Source: Erythrobacter tepidarius
Lineage (GTDB): Bacteria > Pseudomonadota > Alphaproteobacteria > Sphingomonadales > Sphingomonadaceae
DNA length: 64,000 nucleotides
Direction of reading: 5' to 3'
NCBI RefSeq assembly: GCF_002155695.1
Contig: NZ_MUYJ01000006.1
Span: forward strand, 124,001 to 188,000
The notes below the pieces were generated by a model. That model did no database searches, was not told the origin of the DNA, and saw only the letters and a program-made list of their open reading frames with translations. The position numbers were made by a program, and so were the translations under genes. Shown here piece after piece: positions 44,629-55,508 of the stretch (position 1 is its first letter; the number at the start of each line of letters is the position of its first letter).

Positions 44629-46629
44629 ATGACGCAATTGCTCAAGATCAGCCTGCCCGACGGCTCGGTGCGCGAAGTGCCCCCCGGCTCGACCCCGGCG
44701 GACATTGCCGCGGCGATCGGTCCGGGCCTTGCCAAGGCGGCACTGGCAGCGCGCGTGAACGGGGAGCTGCGCGATCTTGGCCGTCCCTTCGACGGCGATG
44801 CAGAGCTTGCGCTGGTGACCAGCCGTGACGAGGCCGATGCGCTCGCACTCGCGCGCCATGACTATGCCCATGTCCTGGCCGAGGCGGTGCAGGCGCTGTG
44901 GCCCGGCACCCAGATCACCTTCGGCCCGGCAACCGAGGACGGGTTCTATTACGACGTCAAGGCGCCCGACAGCCGCGAGCCTTTCGGCATGGATGATCTT
45001 CCGGCCATTGAAGAAAAGATGCGCGAGATCATCCGTGCCGACAAGCCGCTGCGCCGCGAGGTGTGGAGCCGTGAACAACTCATCGCCAAATGGAAGGCCG
45101 AGGGTGAAACCTTCAAGGCCGAATGGGCTGCCGAACTGCCCGAGGGCGAGGAGCTGACGGTCTATTGGTCCGGCGATGACTGGCTCGACATGTGCCGCGG
45201 CCCGCACCTGCCCAGCACCGGCAAGCTCGATCCCGATGCCTTCAAGCTGATGCGCGTCGCCGGAGCCTACTGGCGCGGTGATCAGAATAATGCCCAGCTG
45301 ACCCGCATCTACGGCACGGGCTGGCTCAACAAGAAGCAGCTTCAGGCACACCTCACGCGGCTGGAAGAGGCGGCCAAGCGCGATCACCGCAAGCTGGGAC
45401 GCGAGATGGGCCTGTTCCACCTGCAGGAAGAGGCCCATGGCAGCGTGTTCTGGCACCCCAAGGGCTACCGCATCTGGCGCGAGCTGGAAGCCTATATGCG
45501 CCGCAAGATCGACGCTGCGGGCTACCGCGAGATCAAGACCCCGCAGCTGATGGACGTGCGCCAGTGGACCCAGTCGGGCCACTGGGGCAAATATGCACAG
45601 AACATGTTCGCTGTTCCCGACATCGTGCCCGAAGTTGATGAAGAATCGGGCATTGCCGCGCCCAAAGTGGCCGATGATGCTTCGTGGATGGCGATCAAGC
45701 CGATGAACTGCCCGGCGCACGTGATGGTGTTCAAGCAGGGCATCACCTCCTATCGTGATCTGCCGATCCGGCTGGCCGAGATGGGCTGCTGCCACCGCAA
45801 CGAGCCGCACGGCGCGCTCCACGGGCTGATGCGCGTGCGCCAGTTCACGCAGGACGACGCGCATATCTTCTGCACCGAGGGACAGGTCGTCTCGGAAGTG
45901 CAGGCCTTCATCGCCCTGGCGGATTCGGTCTATCGCGACTTCGGCTTCAGCTATGACATCAAGCTCGCGCTGCGTCCCGAAAAGCGCTTCGGCTCGGACG
46001 CCGATTGGGACAAGGCCGAGCAGGAACTGCGCGATGCGGTTGCGGCCAATGGCCTTGCATGCGAGGAGCTGCCGGGCGAGGGGGCCTTCTATGCCCCCAA
46101 GCTCGAATGGCACCTGACCGATGCGATCGGACGCACATGGCAGGTCGGCACGATCCAGTCCGACCGCGTGCTGCCCGAGCGGCTCGATGCGCATTACATC
46201 GGCGAGGATGGCGAAAAGCATCGCCCGGTGATGCTCCACCGCGCGATCTTCGGGAGCTATGAACGCTTCATCGGCATCCTGATCGAGCATTTCGCGGGCA
46301 AGCTGCCGACATGGCTCGCCCCGGTGCAGGCGGTGGTCGCAACGATCGTCTCGGACGCGGATCCCTATGCCGATCACGTCGCGCGCCAGCTGCGCGCGGC
46401 GGGCATCCGGGTCGAAACGGACCTCCGCAACGAGAAAATCAACTACAAGGTGCGCGAACACGCGCTGGCGAAGGTTCCGCACCTGCTGGTGGTCGGCAAA
46501 CGCGAGGCCGAGGACGGCACCGTTGCGCTCCGCACGCTGGGTGCCGAACACCAGAAGGTGATGCCGCTGGCCGAGGCCGTCGCGATGCTCAAGGCCGAAG
46601 GCACGCCGCCCGATCTCGCCGCAGGCTGA
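44629..46629 (+). CDS. thrS: Threonyl-tRNA synthetase
   Basis: 666 aa, class II synthetase. Order: TGS domain ([21 protein letters not shown]), editing domain with [10 protein letters not shown] and a later zinc-type HxxxH/C region ([17 protein letters not shown]), catalytic core with [11 protein letters not shown] (zinc Cys), [29 protein letters not shown] (motif 2), [31 protein letters not shown] (motif 3), and the C-terminal anticodon-binding domain. It charges tRNA-Thr. The gene has a 252-bp leader containing a Thr-rich peptide and alternative hairpins. A tRNA-Thr(CGT) gene lies at 58677. Confidence 0.98.
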   Translation: MTQLLKISLPDGSVREVPPGSTPADIAAAIGPGLAKAALAARVNGELRDLGRPFDGDAELALVTSRDEADALALARHDYAHVLAEAVQALWPGTQITFGPATEDGFYYDVKAPDSREPFGMDDLPAIEEKMREIIRADKPLRREVWSREQLIAKWKAEGETFKAEWAAELPEGEELTVYWSGDDWLDMCRGPHLPSTGKLDPDAFKLMRVAGAYWRGDQNNAQLTRIYGTGWLNKKQLQAHLTRLEEAAKRDHRKLGREMGLFHLQEEAHGSVFWHPKGYRIWRELEAYMRRKIDAAGYREIKTPQLMDVRQWTQSGHWGKYAQNMFAVPDIVPEVDEESGIAAPKVADDASWMAIKPMNCPAHVMVFKQGITSYRDLPIRLAEMGCCHRNEPHGALHGLMRVRQFTQDDAHIFCTEGQVVSEVQAFIALADSVYRDFGFSYDIKLALRPEKRFGSDADWDKAEQELRDAVAANGLACEELPGEGAFYAPKLEWHLTDAIGRTWQVGTIQSDRVLPERLDAHYIGEDGEKHRPVMLHRAIFGSYERFIGILIEHFAGKLPTWLAPVQAVVATIVSDADPYADHVARQLRAAGIRVETDLRNEKINYKVREHALAKVPHLLVVGKREAEDGTVALRTLGAEHQKVMPLAEAVAMLKAEGTPPDLAAG

Positions 46630-46639
46630 AGCACAGGCC

Positions 46640-47383
46640 ATGGGCCTGCTGGCGGGCTTCACCGCGCTGCAACTCGCTGTTGCAGTGCTCGCCGCGCTCG
46701 GCGCAAGTTTCGTGCGCGGCCTGACCGGCTTCGGCATGGCGATCCTGCTGGTGCCGGTGCTGGCGCTGGCGCTGCCGCCGGTCGAAGCGGTGGTGATGGG
46801 CAATGGTCTTTCGTTGCTGATCGGCCTCACCGAAATCCCCCGGCTGGTGCGCGATGCCGAGCGCAGCGCGTGGAGCATCTGCGCGCTGGTGGTGCTGGCA
46901 ACCCCGCTCGGGCTTGTCGCGCTGACGGTGACCGGTGCGGACACGGCGCGGCTGGTGATCGCGCTGATCGCGCTGAGCGCCTTCGCCGCTATCCTGCTGC
47001 CGCGCCGTTCGGCTGCGGTGCCGGGGCCGCTGGCGACCGGTGCGGTTGGCGTGGTGAGCGGGTTGATGACGGGCTATGCCGGGATGCCGGGGCCGCCGGT
47101 GGTGCCCTATTACGCGGGGCGCGCTTTGCCGCGGATCACCATAAAGGCCTCGATGCTGCTGATCTTCACCATTGCTGCCGGAGCGGGGCTGGCCGCGGCG
47201 GGCTGGATGGGGCTGCTGCGTGCCGAGCTGATGCTGTTCGCGCTGGCGCTCTTGCCCGTGATCCTGATCGGCAACCGGATTGGCCTGGCGGTATCGGGAC
47301 GGATCAGCGATCCCGTCTGGCGCGGGTTGGTGGGGGTGGTGCTGGGCGCGGCAGCGGTGGGGGCAGTGGTGCGGCTGCTCTAG
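46640..47383 (+). CDS. TauE/SafE-family membrane permease
   Basis: 247 aa, seven to eight helices. The first segment has the family-type ASFVRGLTGFGMAILLVPVLAL and the second half repeats it as GVVSGLMTGYAGMPGPPVVPYYAG. Family members are proposed exporters of sulfonates, sulfite or other organic anions; the substrate here is unknown. It follows thrS by ten bases and may be read from its transcript. It is convergent with a small minus-strand gene starting 2 bp after its stop. Confidence 0.88.
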   Translation: MGLLAGFTALQLAVAVLAALGASFVRGLTGFGMAILLVPVLALALPPVEAVVMGNGLSLLIGLTEIPRLVRDAERSAWSICALVVLATPLGLVALTVTGADTARLVIALIALSAFAAILLPRRSAAVPGPLATGAVGVVSGLMTGYAGMPGPPVVPYYAGRALPRITIKASMLLIFTIAAGAGLAAAGWMGLLRAELMLFALALLPVILIGNRIGLAVSGRISDPVWRGLVGVVLGAAAVGAVVRLL

Positions 47384-47384
47384 C

Positions 47385-47537
47385 TCAGAGCGGCAGAAAA
47401 GGCTGGCGCGCGAGGATCAGCGCGGCGGCGCAACCGAGCACGATCAGGGCGCGCGCAACTTCAAGCCGGTCGATCCGGCCGGAGGCAGCGGCAAACGGGG
47501 CAGCAAGGGCGATCGCACGATTCATCCACCGCACCAT
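47385..47537 (-). CDS. Small single-helix protein (46-50 aa)
   Basis: A short frame with two possible ATGs (47537 and 47525) lies 24 bp downstream of the agmatine deiminase stop, on the same strand. A basic, polar N-terminus (SGRIDRLEV) leads into one hydrophobic helix (ARALIVLGCAAALILA) and a short RQPFLPL end. No family is recognised. The coherent topology and tight position suggest a real small membrane protein; with high GC, chance frames of this size do occur. Confidence 0.45.
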   Translation of the reverse strand: MVRWMNRAIALAAPFAAASGRIDRLEVARALIVLGCAAALILARQPFLPL

Positions 47538-47560
47538 CGCCCCAAATTCCTAACGAAGCG

Positions 47561-48541
47561 TTAAGCAGTCGGCATCTGCTGGCTGGCGCAGTGGAAGCCC
47601 CCGCCACCCGCCAGCACCGCCTCGCCCGGCAGACCGATCGTCTCGCGATCGGGGAACAGCGCGGCGATCGCGGCGACGCCTGCGGCATCGTGGGGGCTGC
47701 CGAAGGTCGGCACCACCACCAGATTCGTGGTGATCGCGAAGTTCACATAGCTCGCCGGTTCGATCGCCCCGTCGCGGGTCAGCAGGCCGGGCGAGGGGAT
47801 GCGCACCACTTCGCAGCCGAATGCCTCGGCGCGCGCGGCGGCATCGGCATAGATCGCGGCATTAGGATCGTCCTTGCCGGTGGCCACGGGCACCACGAGA
47901 CGATTGGGGGCAACGAAGCGGGCGAGATTGTCGACATGGCCGTCAGTATGATCGTTGATCAAACCCTCGCCCAGCCACAGCACCCGCCTGAAGCCGAGCT
48001 GCGCGGCCAGTTCCACCTCGATTTCAGCGCGAGACATGTGCGGATTGCGGTTGGGGTTCAAAAGGCATTGCTCCGTGGTGGCCACCAGCCCCGTCCCGTC
48101 GCCGTCGACCGCTCCGCCTTCGAGGATCATCGGCGTGGTCGTCACCTCCAGCCCGGCATCGCGCGCCAGCTCGGCGCCGATCTCCTCATCGCCCGGCATC
48201 CGATATTTGCCGCCCCAACCGTTGAAGCCAAACCGCCGCGCGCTGCGCGTGCCGTCCGCCGCGCGCACCACCAGCGGGCCGGTGTCGCGCAGCCAGATAT
48301 CGCCATAGACGCGGCGTTCGAGGACCACCTTGCTGCTCAACAGCTGGCGCGCGCGGGCCTCGTTGGCCTCGTCGCGCACCAGCAGTCGCACTGCCTGCCC
48401 GCTCTCTGCCACGGCGCTGGCAAAGGCAGCGATCTGCACCTGTGCGGGTTCGAGCCAGCCGGGCCACTCCTCGGCGAGATGCGGGAAGCCGATCCAGATC
48501 CAGTCCTGCGGCGCCCATTCGGGGGGCATCAGCGCGGTCAT
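47561..48541 (-). CDS. aguA: Agmatine deiminase
   Basis: 326 aa. This pentein-fold enzyme converts agmatine to N-carbamoylputrescine and ammonia for putrescine synthesis. Visible: MPPEWAPQDWIWIGFPH at the N-terminus, VYGDIWLRDTGPLVV, ILEGGAVDGDGTGLVATTEQCLLNPNRNP, INDHTDGHVDNLARFV with catalytic His/Asp, and GGGGFHCASQQMP, with Cys318 as the nucleophile. Start: the ATG at 48541, or 48529 (MPPEW), which is the common start. It may share a transcript with the M28 peptidase gene, whose stop is only 4 bp upstream. Confidence 0.95.
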   Translation of the reverse strand: MTALMPPEWAPQDWIWIGFPHLAEEWPGWLEPAQVQIAAFASAVAESGQAVRLLVRDEANEARARQLLSSKVVLERRVYGDIWLRDTGPLVVRAADGTRSARRFGFNGWGGKYRMPGDEEIGAELARDAGLEVTTTPMILEGGAVDGDGTGLVATTEQCLLNPNRNPHMSRAEIEVELAAQLGFRRVLWLGEGLINDHTDGHVDNLARFVAPNRLVVPVATGKDDPNAAIYADAAARAEAFGCEVVRIPSPGLLTRDGAIEPASYVNFAITTNLVVVPTFGSPHDAAGVAAIAALFPDRETIGLPGEAVLAGGGGFHCASQQMPTA

Positions 48542-48545
48542 GCGA

Positions 48546-50249
<1,704 letters not shown>

Positions 50250-50388
50250 CACGCTTTCCTCTGTATCGCTGTCGCGCGCCTCAATTGCAGAGGCAGGGGC
50301 GGGGCGCAAGCACGCCTCGAGCCGGTGCGGCGGCACGGTGCGAACCGCCTCTTGCAGGGATCGCCCGCTGCGGCCAGAGAGGCGTTTG

Positions 50389-53145
50389 ATGGGAGACAGC
50401 TCAACCCCCGACTGGCACGGCGCGCTCGCCCGCGCCCGCGCCCATGCGCCATTTCTGGCACGCGCGCTCGATCGCCAGCCCGAACTCGCGGCACTGCTGG
50501 CGGCGGGCGAGGGCGAAGCGGCGCTGGCGCTGGCGCGTTCCCACAGCGCCCATCCCGACACCGGAGTGGCGCTCAGGCGCGAGCGGCTGGCGCTCGCGGC
50601 AGCGCTGGCGGTGGGCGATCTGGCCGGCGCTTTCCCGCTGGCACGGGTGGTGGCGGAGCTGACCGCCTTTGCCGACCGCGCGCTCGAACGCGCGATCCGC
50701 ACCGCGATTGCCGAACGCGCGGGCGAGGAGCGCACCGACGGTTTCATCGCGCTCGCGCTCGGCAAACAGGGCGCGGGCGAGCTCAACTACTCGTCCGACA
50801 TCGATCCGATCTTCCTCTACGACCGCGAGCGCCTGCCGCGTCGCGCCAGCGATGATCCAGGCGAGGCGGCGCAGCGCTATGCCCGGCGGATCGTCGCGCT
50901 GCTCGCGGCAAATACCGACGAAGGCTATGCGCTCAGGGTCGATCTGCGGCTGCGGCCCGCCAGCGAGATCAGCCCGCTTGCCGTGCCGGTGGGCACGGCG
51001 CTGGCGCATTATCAGGGGCAGGCGCTGGCGTGGGAACGCGCCGCCTTCACCCGCGCCCGCGCCGCGGCGGGGGACATCGCCGCGGGCGAGGACTTCCTCG
51101 CCCAGATCCGCCCTTTCGTATGGCGCAGCCAGCTCGATTTCGGCGCGATCGAGGAGATCCGCGTGCTTACCCAGCGCATCCGCGACAGCTACCAAGGCCC
51201 GCCTGCTCCCGGTCCGCATTTCGACGTCAAGCGCGGGCGCGGCGGCATCCGCGAGATCGAATTCTACGCCCAGACCCACCAGCTGATCCACGGCGGGCGC
51301 GATGTGACACTCAGGGTGCGCGGCACCCGCCATGCGCTCGATGCGCTCGCCGCTGCGGGCTGGATAACGCCCGAAAATGCGCTCGCCCTTGGCGAGGGCT
51401 ATGATCGGTTGCGCAGCGTCGAACACCGGCTGCAGATGGTGAACGACCGCCAGACCCACAGCCTGCCCGAGGGCGCGGCGCTCGATCAGGTCGCGCGGCT
51501 CGACGGGCTGGCCGATGGCGCGGCGCTGGTCGCCGAGCTGACCGCGCTGACCGCCCGCACCGCAGCGATCTACGAACAGCTGATCGGCGCGCCCGAGGCG
51601 GCCCCGGTTCCGGTCGCCGTTGCCAGCGATCTGGCGCACGAACTCGCTGCGCTCGGGTTCGAGGAGCCTGAAACGCTCGCCGAGCGGATCGAGAGCTGGC
51701 GCGACGGGCGGCACGCGGCGATCCGTTCGCCGCAGGCTGTGGCGGCGTGGGACCGGCTGGCCCCGGCGCTGCTCAAGGCCATCGCTCGCAGCGACGATCC
51801 GCCCCGCGCGCTGACCCGGTGGGAGCGGATACTCGAAAGCGTGCCGAGCGCGATCACCACTTTCCGCCTGCTGGTCGCCCGCCCGCACCTTATCGACCGG
51901 TTGGTGGCTGCGCTCACACTGGCGCCGGTGCTCGCCGATGAACTGGCGAGGAAGCCCGATCTGCTTGACACCCTGCTCGATCGCGGCGCGCTCGATCTGC
52001 CGGGCGACATTCCCGCGATCGCCGCAAGGATGCGCGGCGCGGCGGTGCGCGAGGATTACGAGGCGCTGCTCGACGCGATCCGGGTGATCACCGGCGAGAT
52101 CCGTTTCGCGCTCGGCATCCAGTTGATCGAGGGGCTGGCCGATCCGCTCGACATCGCCCGCGCCCTGTCGCGCACCGCCGAGGCGGCGCTCGATCTGGCG
52201 GCGCAGGCCACCATCAGCGAATTCGCCGCCAAGCACGGACGTGTGCCGGGTAGCGAGCTGGTAATCCTCGGTCTCGGACGGCTGGGCGGCGGTGCGCTGA
52301 CCCACGCTTCCGATCTCGATATTGTCTACCTGTTCACCGGCGATTTTTCCGTGCAATCGGACGGCCCGAGACCGCTGGGCGCGACGGTCTATTACAACCG
52401 CCTGGCCAGCCGGGTTTCCGCCGCGCTTTCGGTGCCGACCGCGCAGGGCGCGCTCTACGAGGTCGATACGCGCCTCAGGCCGCAGGGCAATCAGGGGCCG
52501 CTGGCGGTGAGCTGCGAGGCTTTCGGCAAATACCAGCGCGAGGCGGCATGGACCTGGGAGCACATGGCGCTGGCCCGCGCGCGGGTGCTGTTCGGCTCCG
52601 AACGCGCGCGCGCGGAACTGGACGCGGTGCTCAAGCAGGTGCTTCAGGCCCCGCGCGGGCAAGCCGAACTGCGCGAGGCGGTGCTGGCGATGCGCGCCGA
52701 AATGGCCCGCCACAAGCACCCTGGCGGGCCGATCGACGCCAAGCTGCTGCGCGGCGGGCTGGTCGACATCGAATTCCTCGTCCACTACCTGCAGCTCAGG
52801 GGGCAGACGGCGAGCGGCGCGCCGCTTGGCGAGAGCCTGCCGCAGGCACTCAATCCCGATCTCGCGGTCGCGATCGGCGGGCTGGTCGAGGCCGGGCTGC
52901 TGCCGGCCGAGATCGCCGGACCCCATGCCTTGATGAGCCGAATGCTGGTGGCCGGACGCCTGCTCGCCCCGGACGGCCGCGAGCCCTCGCCCGGCGGGGC
53001 GCGCGCACTGGCGAAGGCCTGCGGGCACACGAGCTATGCCGCGCTGCGCGATGCCTTTGCCGCCGCCCGCCAGCAGGTGGCGCAGGCGTGGAAACAAATT
53101 CTGGGCACGGACATTCTCGCAAGCGAACAGGAGAACCCCGCATGA
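50389..53145 (+). CDS. glnE: Bifunctional glutamine synthetase adenylyltransferase/adenylyl-removing enzyme
   Basis: 918 aa. Two nucleotidyltransferase domains are separated by a helical linker. The N-terminal one (adenylyl-removing) reads ALGKQGAGELNYSSDIDPIFLYD; the C-terminal one (adenylylating) reads LGLGRLGGGALTHASDLDIVYLF. Each shows the G-[GS]...DxD pattern. GRGGIREIEFYAQTHQLIHGG and LLRGGLVDIEFLVHYLQL are the paired downstream blocks. It tunes glutamine synthetase activity with PII. The stop overlaps bcp by 4 bp. Confidence 0.97.
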   Translation: MGDSSTPDWHGALARARAHAPFLARALDRQPELAALLAAGEGEAALALARSHSAHPDTGVALRRERLALAAALAVGDLAGAFPLARVVAELTAFADRALERAIRTAIAERAGEERTDGFIALALGKQGAGELNYSSDIDPIFLYDRERLPRRASDDPGEAAQRYARRIVALLAANTDEGYALRVDLRLRPASEISPLAVPVGTALAHYQGQALAWERAAFTRARAAAGDIAAGEDFLAQIRPFVWRSQLDFGAIEEIRVLTQRIRDSYQGPPAPGPHFDVKRGRGGIREIEFYAQTHQLIHGGRDVTLRVRGTRHALDALAAAGWITPENALALGEGYDRLRSVEHRLQMVNDRQTHSLPEGAALDQVARLDGLADGAALVAELTALTARTAAIYEQLIGAPEAAPVPVAVASDLAHELAALGFEEPETLAERIESWRDGRHAAIRSPQAVAAWDRLAPALLKAIARSDDPPRALTRWERILESVPSAITTFRLLVARPHLIDRLVAALTLAPVLADELARKPDLLDTLLDRGALDLPGDIPAIAARMRGAAVREDYEALLDAIRVITGEIRFALGIQLIEGLADPLDIARALSRTAEAALDLAAQATISEFAAKHGRVPGSELVILGLGRLGGGALTHASDLDIVYLFTGDFSVQSDGPRPLGATVYYNRLASRVSAALSVPTAQGALYEVDTRLRPQGNQGPLAVSCEAFGKYQREAAWTWEHMALARARVLFGSERARAELDAVLKQVLQAPRGQAELREAVLAMRAEMARHKHPGGPIDAKLLRGGLVDIEFLVHYLQLRGQTASGAPLGESLPQALNPDLAVAIGGLVEAGLLPAEIAGPHALMSRMLVAGRLLAPDGREPSPGGARALAKACGHTSYAALRDAFAAARQQVAQAWKQILGTDILASEQENPA

Positions 53146-53615
53146 GCACCTTCCCCGGCGTCGGCGACGCCATCCCCGACATCGCCATGGAAACCCCCGA
53201 GGGCGGCAGCGTGAGGCCGTCCGACTTTGCCGGTTCCAAGCTGGTGATCTTCTTCTATCCCAAGGACGATACCCCCGGCTGCACCACCGAGAACAAGGAC
53301 TTCTCCGCGCTCAAGGACCAGTTCGAGGCGGCGGGTACCAAGCTGCTCGGGGTCAGCAAGGATCCGCCCAAAAAGCACGCCAAGTTCATCGCCAAGCACG
53401 GCCTTACCGTCCCGCTCGCCACCGATGCGGAAGAAGGGGGGCTGTCGGACGCGCTCGGCGTCTGGGCGGAAAAGCAGATGTACGGCAAAACCTACATGGG
53501 CATGGTCCGCGCGACCTATCTGGTGGGGCCGGACGGCAAGATCGCGCAGATCTGGGACAAGGTGAAAGTCGCAGGGCACACCGAGGAAGTGCTCGCCGCC
53601 GCCAAGGCGCTTTGA
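53142..53615 (+). CDS. bcp: Thiol peroxidase of the Bcp/PrxQ type
   Basis: 157 aa, thioredoxin fold. The peroxidatic Cys is in FFYPKDDTPGCTTENKDFSALKDQF; the usual resolving Cys five residues later (CxxxxC) is absent (CTTENK), so it works as a 1-Cys type or needs another partner. LGVSKDPPKKHAKFIAKHGLTVPLATD is typical. It reduces hydroperoxides in the cytosol. Translationally coupled to glnE; the next gene follows by eight bases. Confidence 0.95.
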   Translation: MSTFPGVGDAIPDIAMETPEGGSVRPSDFAGSKLVIFFYPKDDTPGCTTENKDFSALKDQFEAAGTKLLGVSKDPPKKHAKFIAKHGLTVPLATDAEEGGLSDALGVWAEKQMYGKTYMGMVRATYLVGPDGKIAQIWDKVKVAGHTEEVLAAAKAL

Positions 53616-53623
53616 CACCGCCC

Positions 53624-54415
53624 ATGCAAACCGTCGCCGCGGCGATCCGTGCCGCGCTGCTCACCGCCGGGCCGCGTGCCAAGTGCTTTGCCGCGCGCGA
53701 AGTGGCGCGGGCGTGGCGCCGAGGCGCGCTGGCATGGCGGTTTGACGTCGCCATGCCGGATCAGCCCGCCTGGCCCGATGCGCCCGCGCTGCTCCCGCCG
53801 AACCGGATGCCCAAGCGGGGCAAGTTCGGATCGGAGCGTGCGCGAATCGCGCTGTGGCACAGTCTGGCGCACATCGAATTCGTCGCGATCGATCTGGCCC
53901 TCGACATGGCCGGGCGATTCGGCGCGCAGATGGGCGAGGCATTCGTCGGCGATTTCCTCAACGTTGCCGCCGACGAGGCGATGCACTTTGCGCTGCTGGC
54001 ACGGAAGCTCGAATCGCTTGGCAGCCATTATGGCGCGCTGCCTGCCCACGCCGGGCTGTGGGAGGCCGCGCACACCACCCGAAACGATGTCGCCGCGCGG
54101 CTGGCGGTGGTGCCGATGGTGCTCGAAGCGCGCGGACTCGACGTCACGCCGGCGACGCTGGAGCGGGTAGCCGCGGCGGGCGATGCGGGTGGGGCAAGAA
54201 TTCTTGCCCGCATCCTTGACGACGAAGTCAGGCATGTCGCGGTTGGCACCAAGCATTTTCTTCGCTGTGCCGAAATGGCGCAGGAAGCGCCGGAGCCCCT
54301 GTGGCAGAAGCTCGTAAAACAGCACTTTCGCGGGGTCATTAAGCCGCCGTTCAACGACTCGGCGCGTCTTGCTGCCGGTTTGTCGCGCGAATTTTACGCG
54401 TCGATTGCGTCTTAG
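53624..54415 (+). CDS. DUF455 ferritin-like protein
   Basis: 263 aa, helical. A four-helix ferritin-like core is suggested by repeated metal-binding Glu/His pairs: LWHSLAHIEFVAIDLALDMA, VAADEAMHFALLARKLESLG, VVPMVLEARGLDVTP and ILDDEVRHVAVGTKHF. This is the DUF455 pattern, distantly like MiaE tRNA hydroxylases; the reaction is unknown, possibly a di-iron oxygenase. It is the third gene of the glnE-bcp unit. A near-perfect palindrome CAAGAATTCTTG lies inside the gene (54195-54206). Confidence 0.85.
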   Translation: MQTVAAAIRAALLTAGPRAKCFAAREVARAWRRGALAWRFDVAMPDQPAWPDAPALLPPNRMPKRGKFGSERARIALWHSLAHIEFVAIDLALDMAGRFGAQMGEAFVGDFLNVAADEAMHFALLARKLESLGSHYGALPAHAGLWEAAHTTRNDVAARLAVVPMVLEARGLDVTPATLERVAAAGDAGGARILARILDDEVRHVAVGTKHFLRCAEMAQEAPEPLWQKLVKQHFRGVIKPPFNDSARLAAGLSREFYASIAS

Positions 54416-54523
54416 CGACTCACCCGCATAACCACGATCCCACCAAGGCACGGGTCAGACGTGCTCAATCAAACGAGCGACCCGCCAGTCCTGGCCGGGC
54501 CGAAATCGAGGATCGGGTCAGTT

Positions 54524-55270
54524 ATGAAGTTTGCCGTGCGCCAGATGTCGAAAATCGCAGCCTTGTGCTGCGCTGCATTGCTTACCGCCGCCGGCACCAC
54601 GCCCGCTCTCGCCAATACCGCCAGTTCCGCCAGTGCCAACGCCAGCGCGGATGTCGCCGCGCCGGTGAAGCCCGATCAGGCCGATCCGCTTGCCGCTGGC
54701 GACCAGCGCTTCAAGGCGCTGTTTGCCAGCTGGACGGCGCTCGAACGCACCAGCCCGAATGTGGGGGTCGGTGCCCTTGCCGAAACCGCCTATTCCGCGC
54801 CCGTCACCCGTCCGACAGTCTCGGTGCCCTCGCGTATGCCGCTGGAGGGCGCTGCGCTGACCAGCGGCTTCGGGATGCGCACACACCCGGTTCTCGGCGG
54901 TCGCCGCCAGCACGCCGGGATTGATCTTGCCGCGCCGACCGGCACCCCGGTCTATGCCACCGCCGATGGCCTTGTCGGCCGTGCCGACTGGTATTCGAGC
55001 TACGGGCTCTACGTCAGCATCAATCACGGCGCCTCGATGGAAACCCGCTACGCCCATCTCTCGCGCCTCGCGGTCGCTGCCGGCGACAGTGTCAAGAAAG
55101 GCGATCTGATCGGCTATGTCGGTTCGACCGGTCGATCGACCGGCCCGCACCTTCATTACGAAGTCCGCATCGATGGGGTTGCAGTAAATCCGATTCCGTA
55201 TATGGTAGAGAGCGAAGCACAGCTGGCATATGCCCGCGATGCGCGCCTCACCGGCCAAGGTGGTGAGTGA
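54524..55270 (+). CDS. Exported M23-family peptidase (LytM type)
   Basis: 248 aa. The signal is MSKIAALCCAALLTAAGTTPALA. After a disordered Ala/Ser segment, the M23 core begins at about residue 115 (SGFGMRTHPVLGGRRQHAGIDLAAPTGTPVYATADG) and ends with TGRSTGPHLHYEVRIDG. The zinc ligands H..D (HAGID) and HxH (HLHYEV) are present, so it can probably cut peptidoglycan cross-links. The ATG at 54524 gives the signal. A strong terminator follows 58 bp downstream. Confidence 0.93.
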   Translation: MKFAVRQMSKIAALCCAALLTAAGTTPALANTASSASANASADVAAPVKPDQADPLAAGDQRFKALFASWTALERTSPNVGVGALAETAYSAPVTRPTVSVPSRMPLEGAALTSGFGMRTHPVLGGRRQHAGIDLAAPTGTPVYATADGLVGRADWYSSYGLYVSINHGASMETRYAHLSRLAVAAGDSVKKGDLIGYVGSTGRSTGPHLHYEVRIDGVAVNPIPYMVESEAQLAYARDARLTGQGGE

Positions 55271-55327
55271 ATCGGACGAGATTGCCCGCTGTAAGCGGGC
55301 CGGACATTGGAGAGGGTGTCCGAACAT

Positions 55328-55355
55328 GGCGGCGGGTTATCCCGCCGCCTTTTTT
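55328..55355 (+). terminator. Rho-independent terminator after the M23 gene
   Basis: Nine perfect pairs, GGCGGCGGG with CCCGCCGCC, around a TTAT loop, followed by six T residues. It ends the M23 peptidase transcript. Confidence 0.88.
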
Positions 55356-55391
55356 CTTGTCCCCCCCCCCGGCAGCCGTGGCACCGCGTTT

Positions 55392-55413
55392 TCGGTAGCA
55401 TTTCCCATACCGA
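55392..55413. promoter_or_regulatory. Dyad TCGGTA-N10-TACCGA upstream of acyl-CoA synthetase-P450 operon
   Basis: A perfect 6+6 inverted repeat lies about 95 bp before the acyl-CoA synthetase ATG, between the terminator and the gene. A run of ten C residues (55361-55370) precedes it. Operator role is inferred from symmetry and position only. Confidence 0.35.
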
Positions 55414-55508
55414 TTTTGCTTGCGGGCTGTTGCGCTACCGCTAGATTTCATGCCCGAGAATGCCAGCGCGCGCCGCCTACCGGCGCGCCGCTGCGAGGGA
55501 GAGAGATC

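Noticed and set aside
41887..46944. Minus-strand open frame of 1685 codons spanning phoD and thrS
   Set aside because: Only its last 244 codons (the alpha/beta hydrolase) are real. The rest is antisense to phoD, the leader and thrS.
50401..53097. Long minus-strand open frame opposite glnE
   Set aside because: Low-complexity Arg/Gly/Gln composition, while both GlnE nucleotidyltransferase blocks are on the plus strand.
54195..54206. Palindrome CAAGAATTCTTG as an operator
   Set aside because: It lies inside the DUF455 coding region, far from any start; most likely chance codon content.
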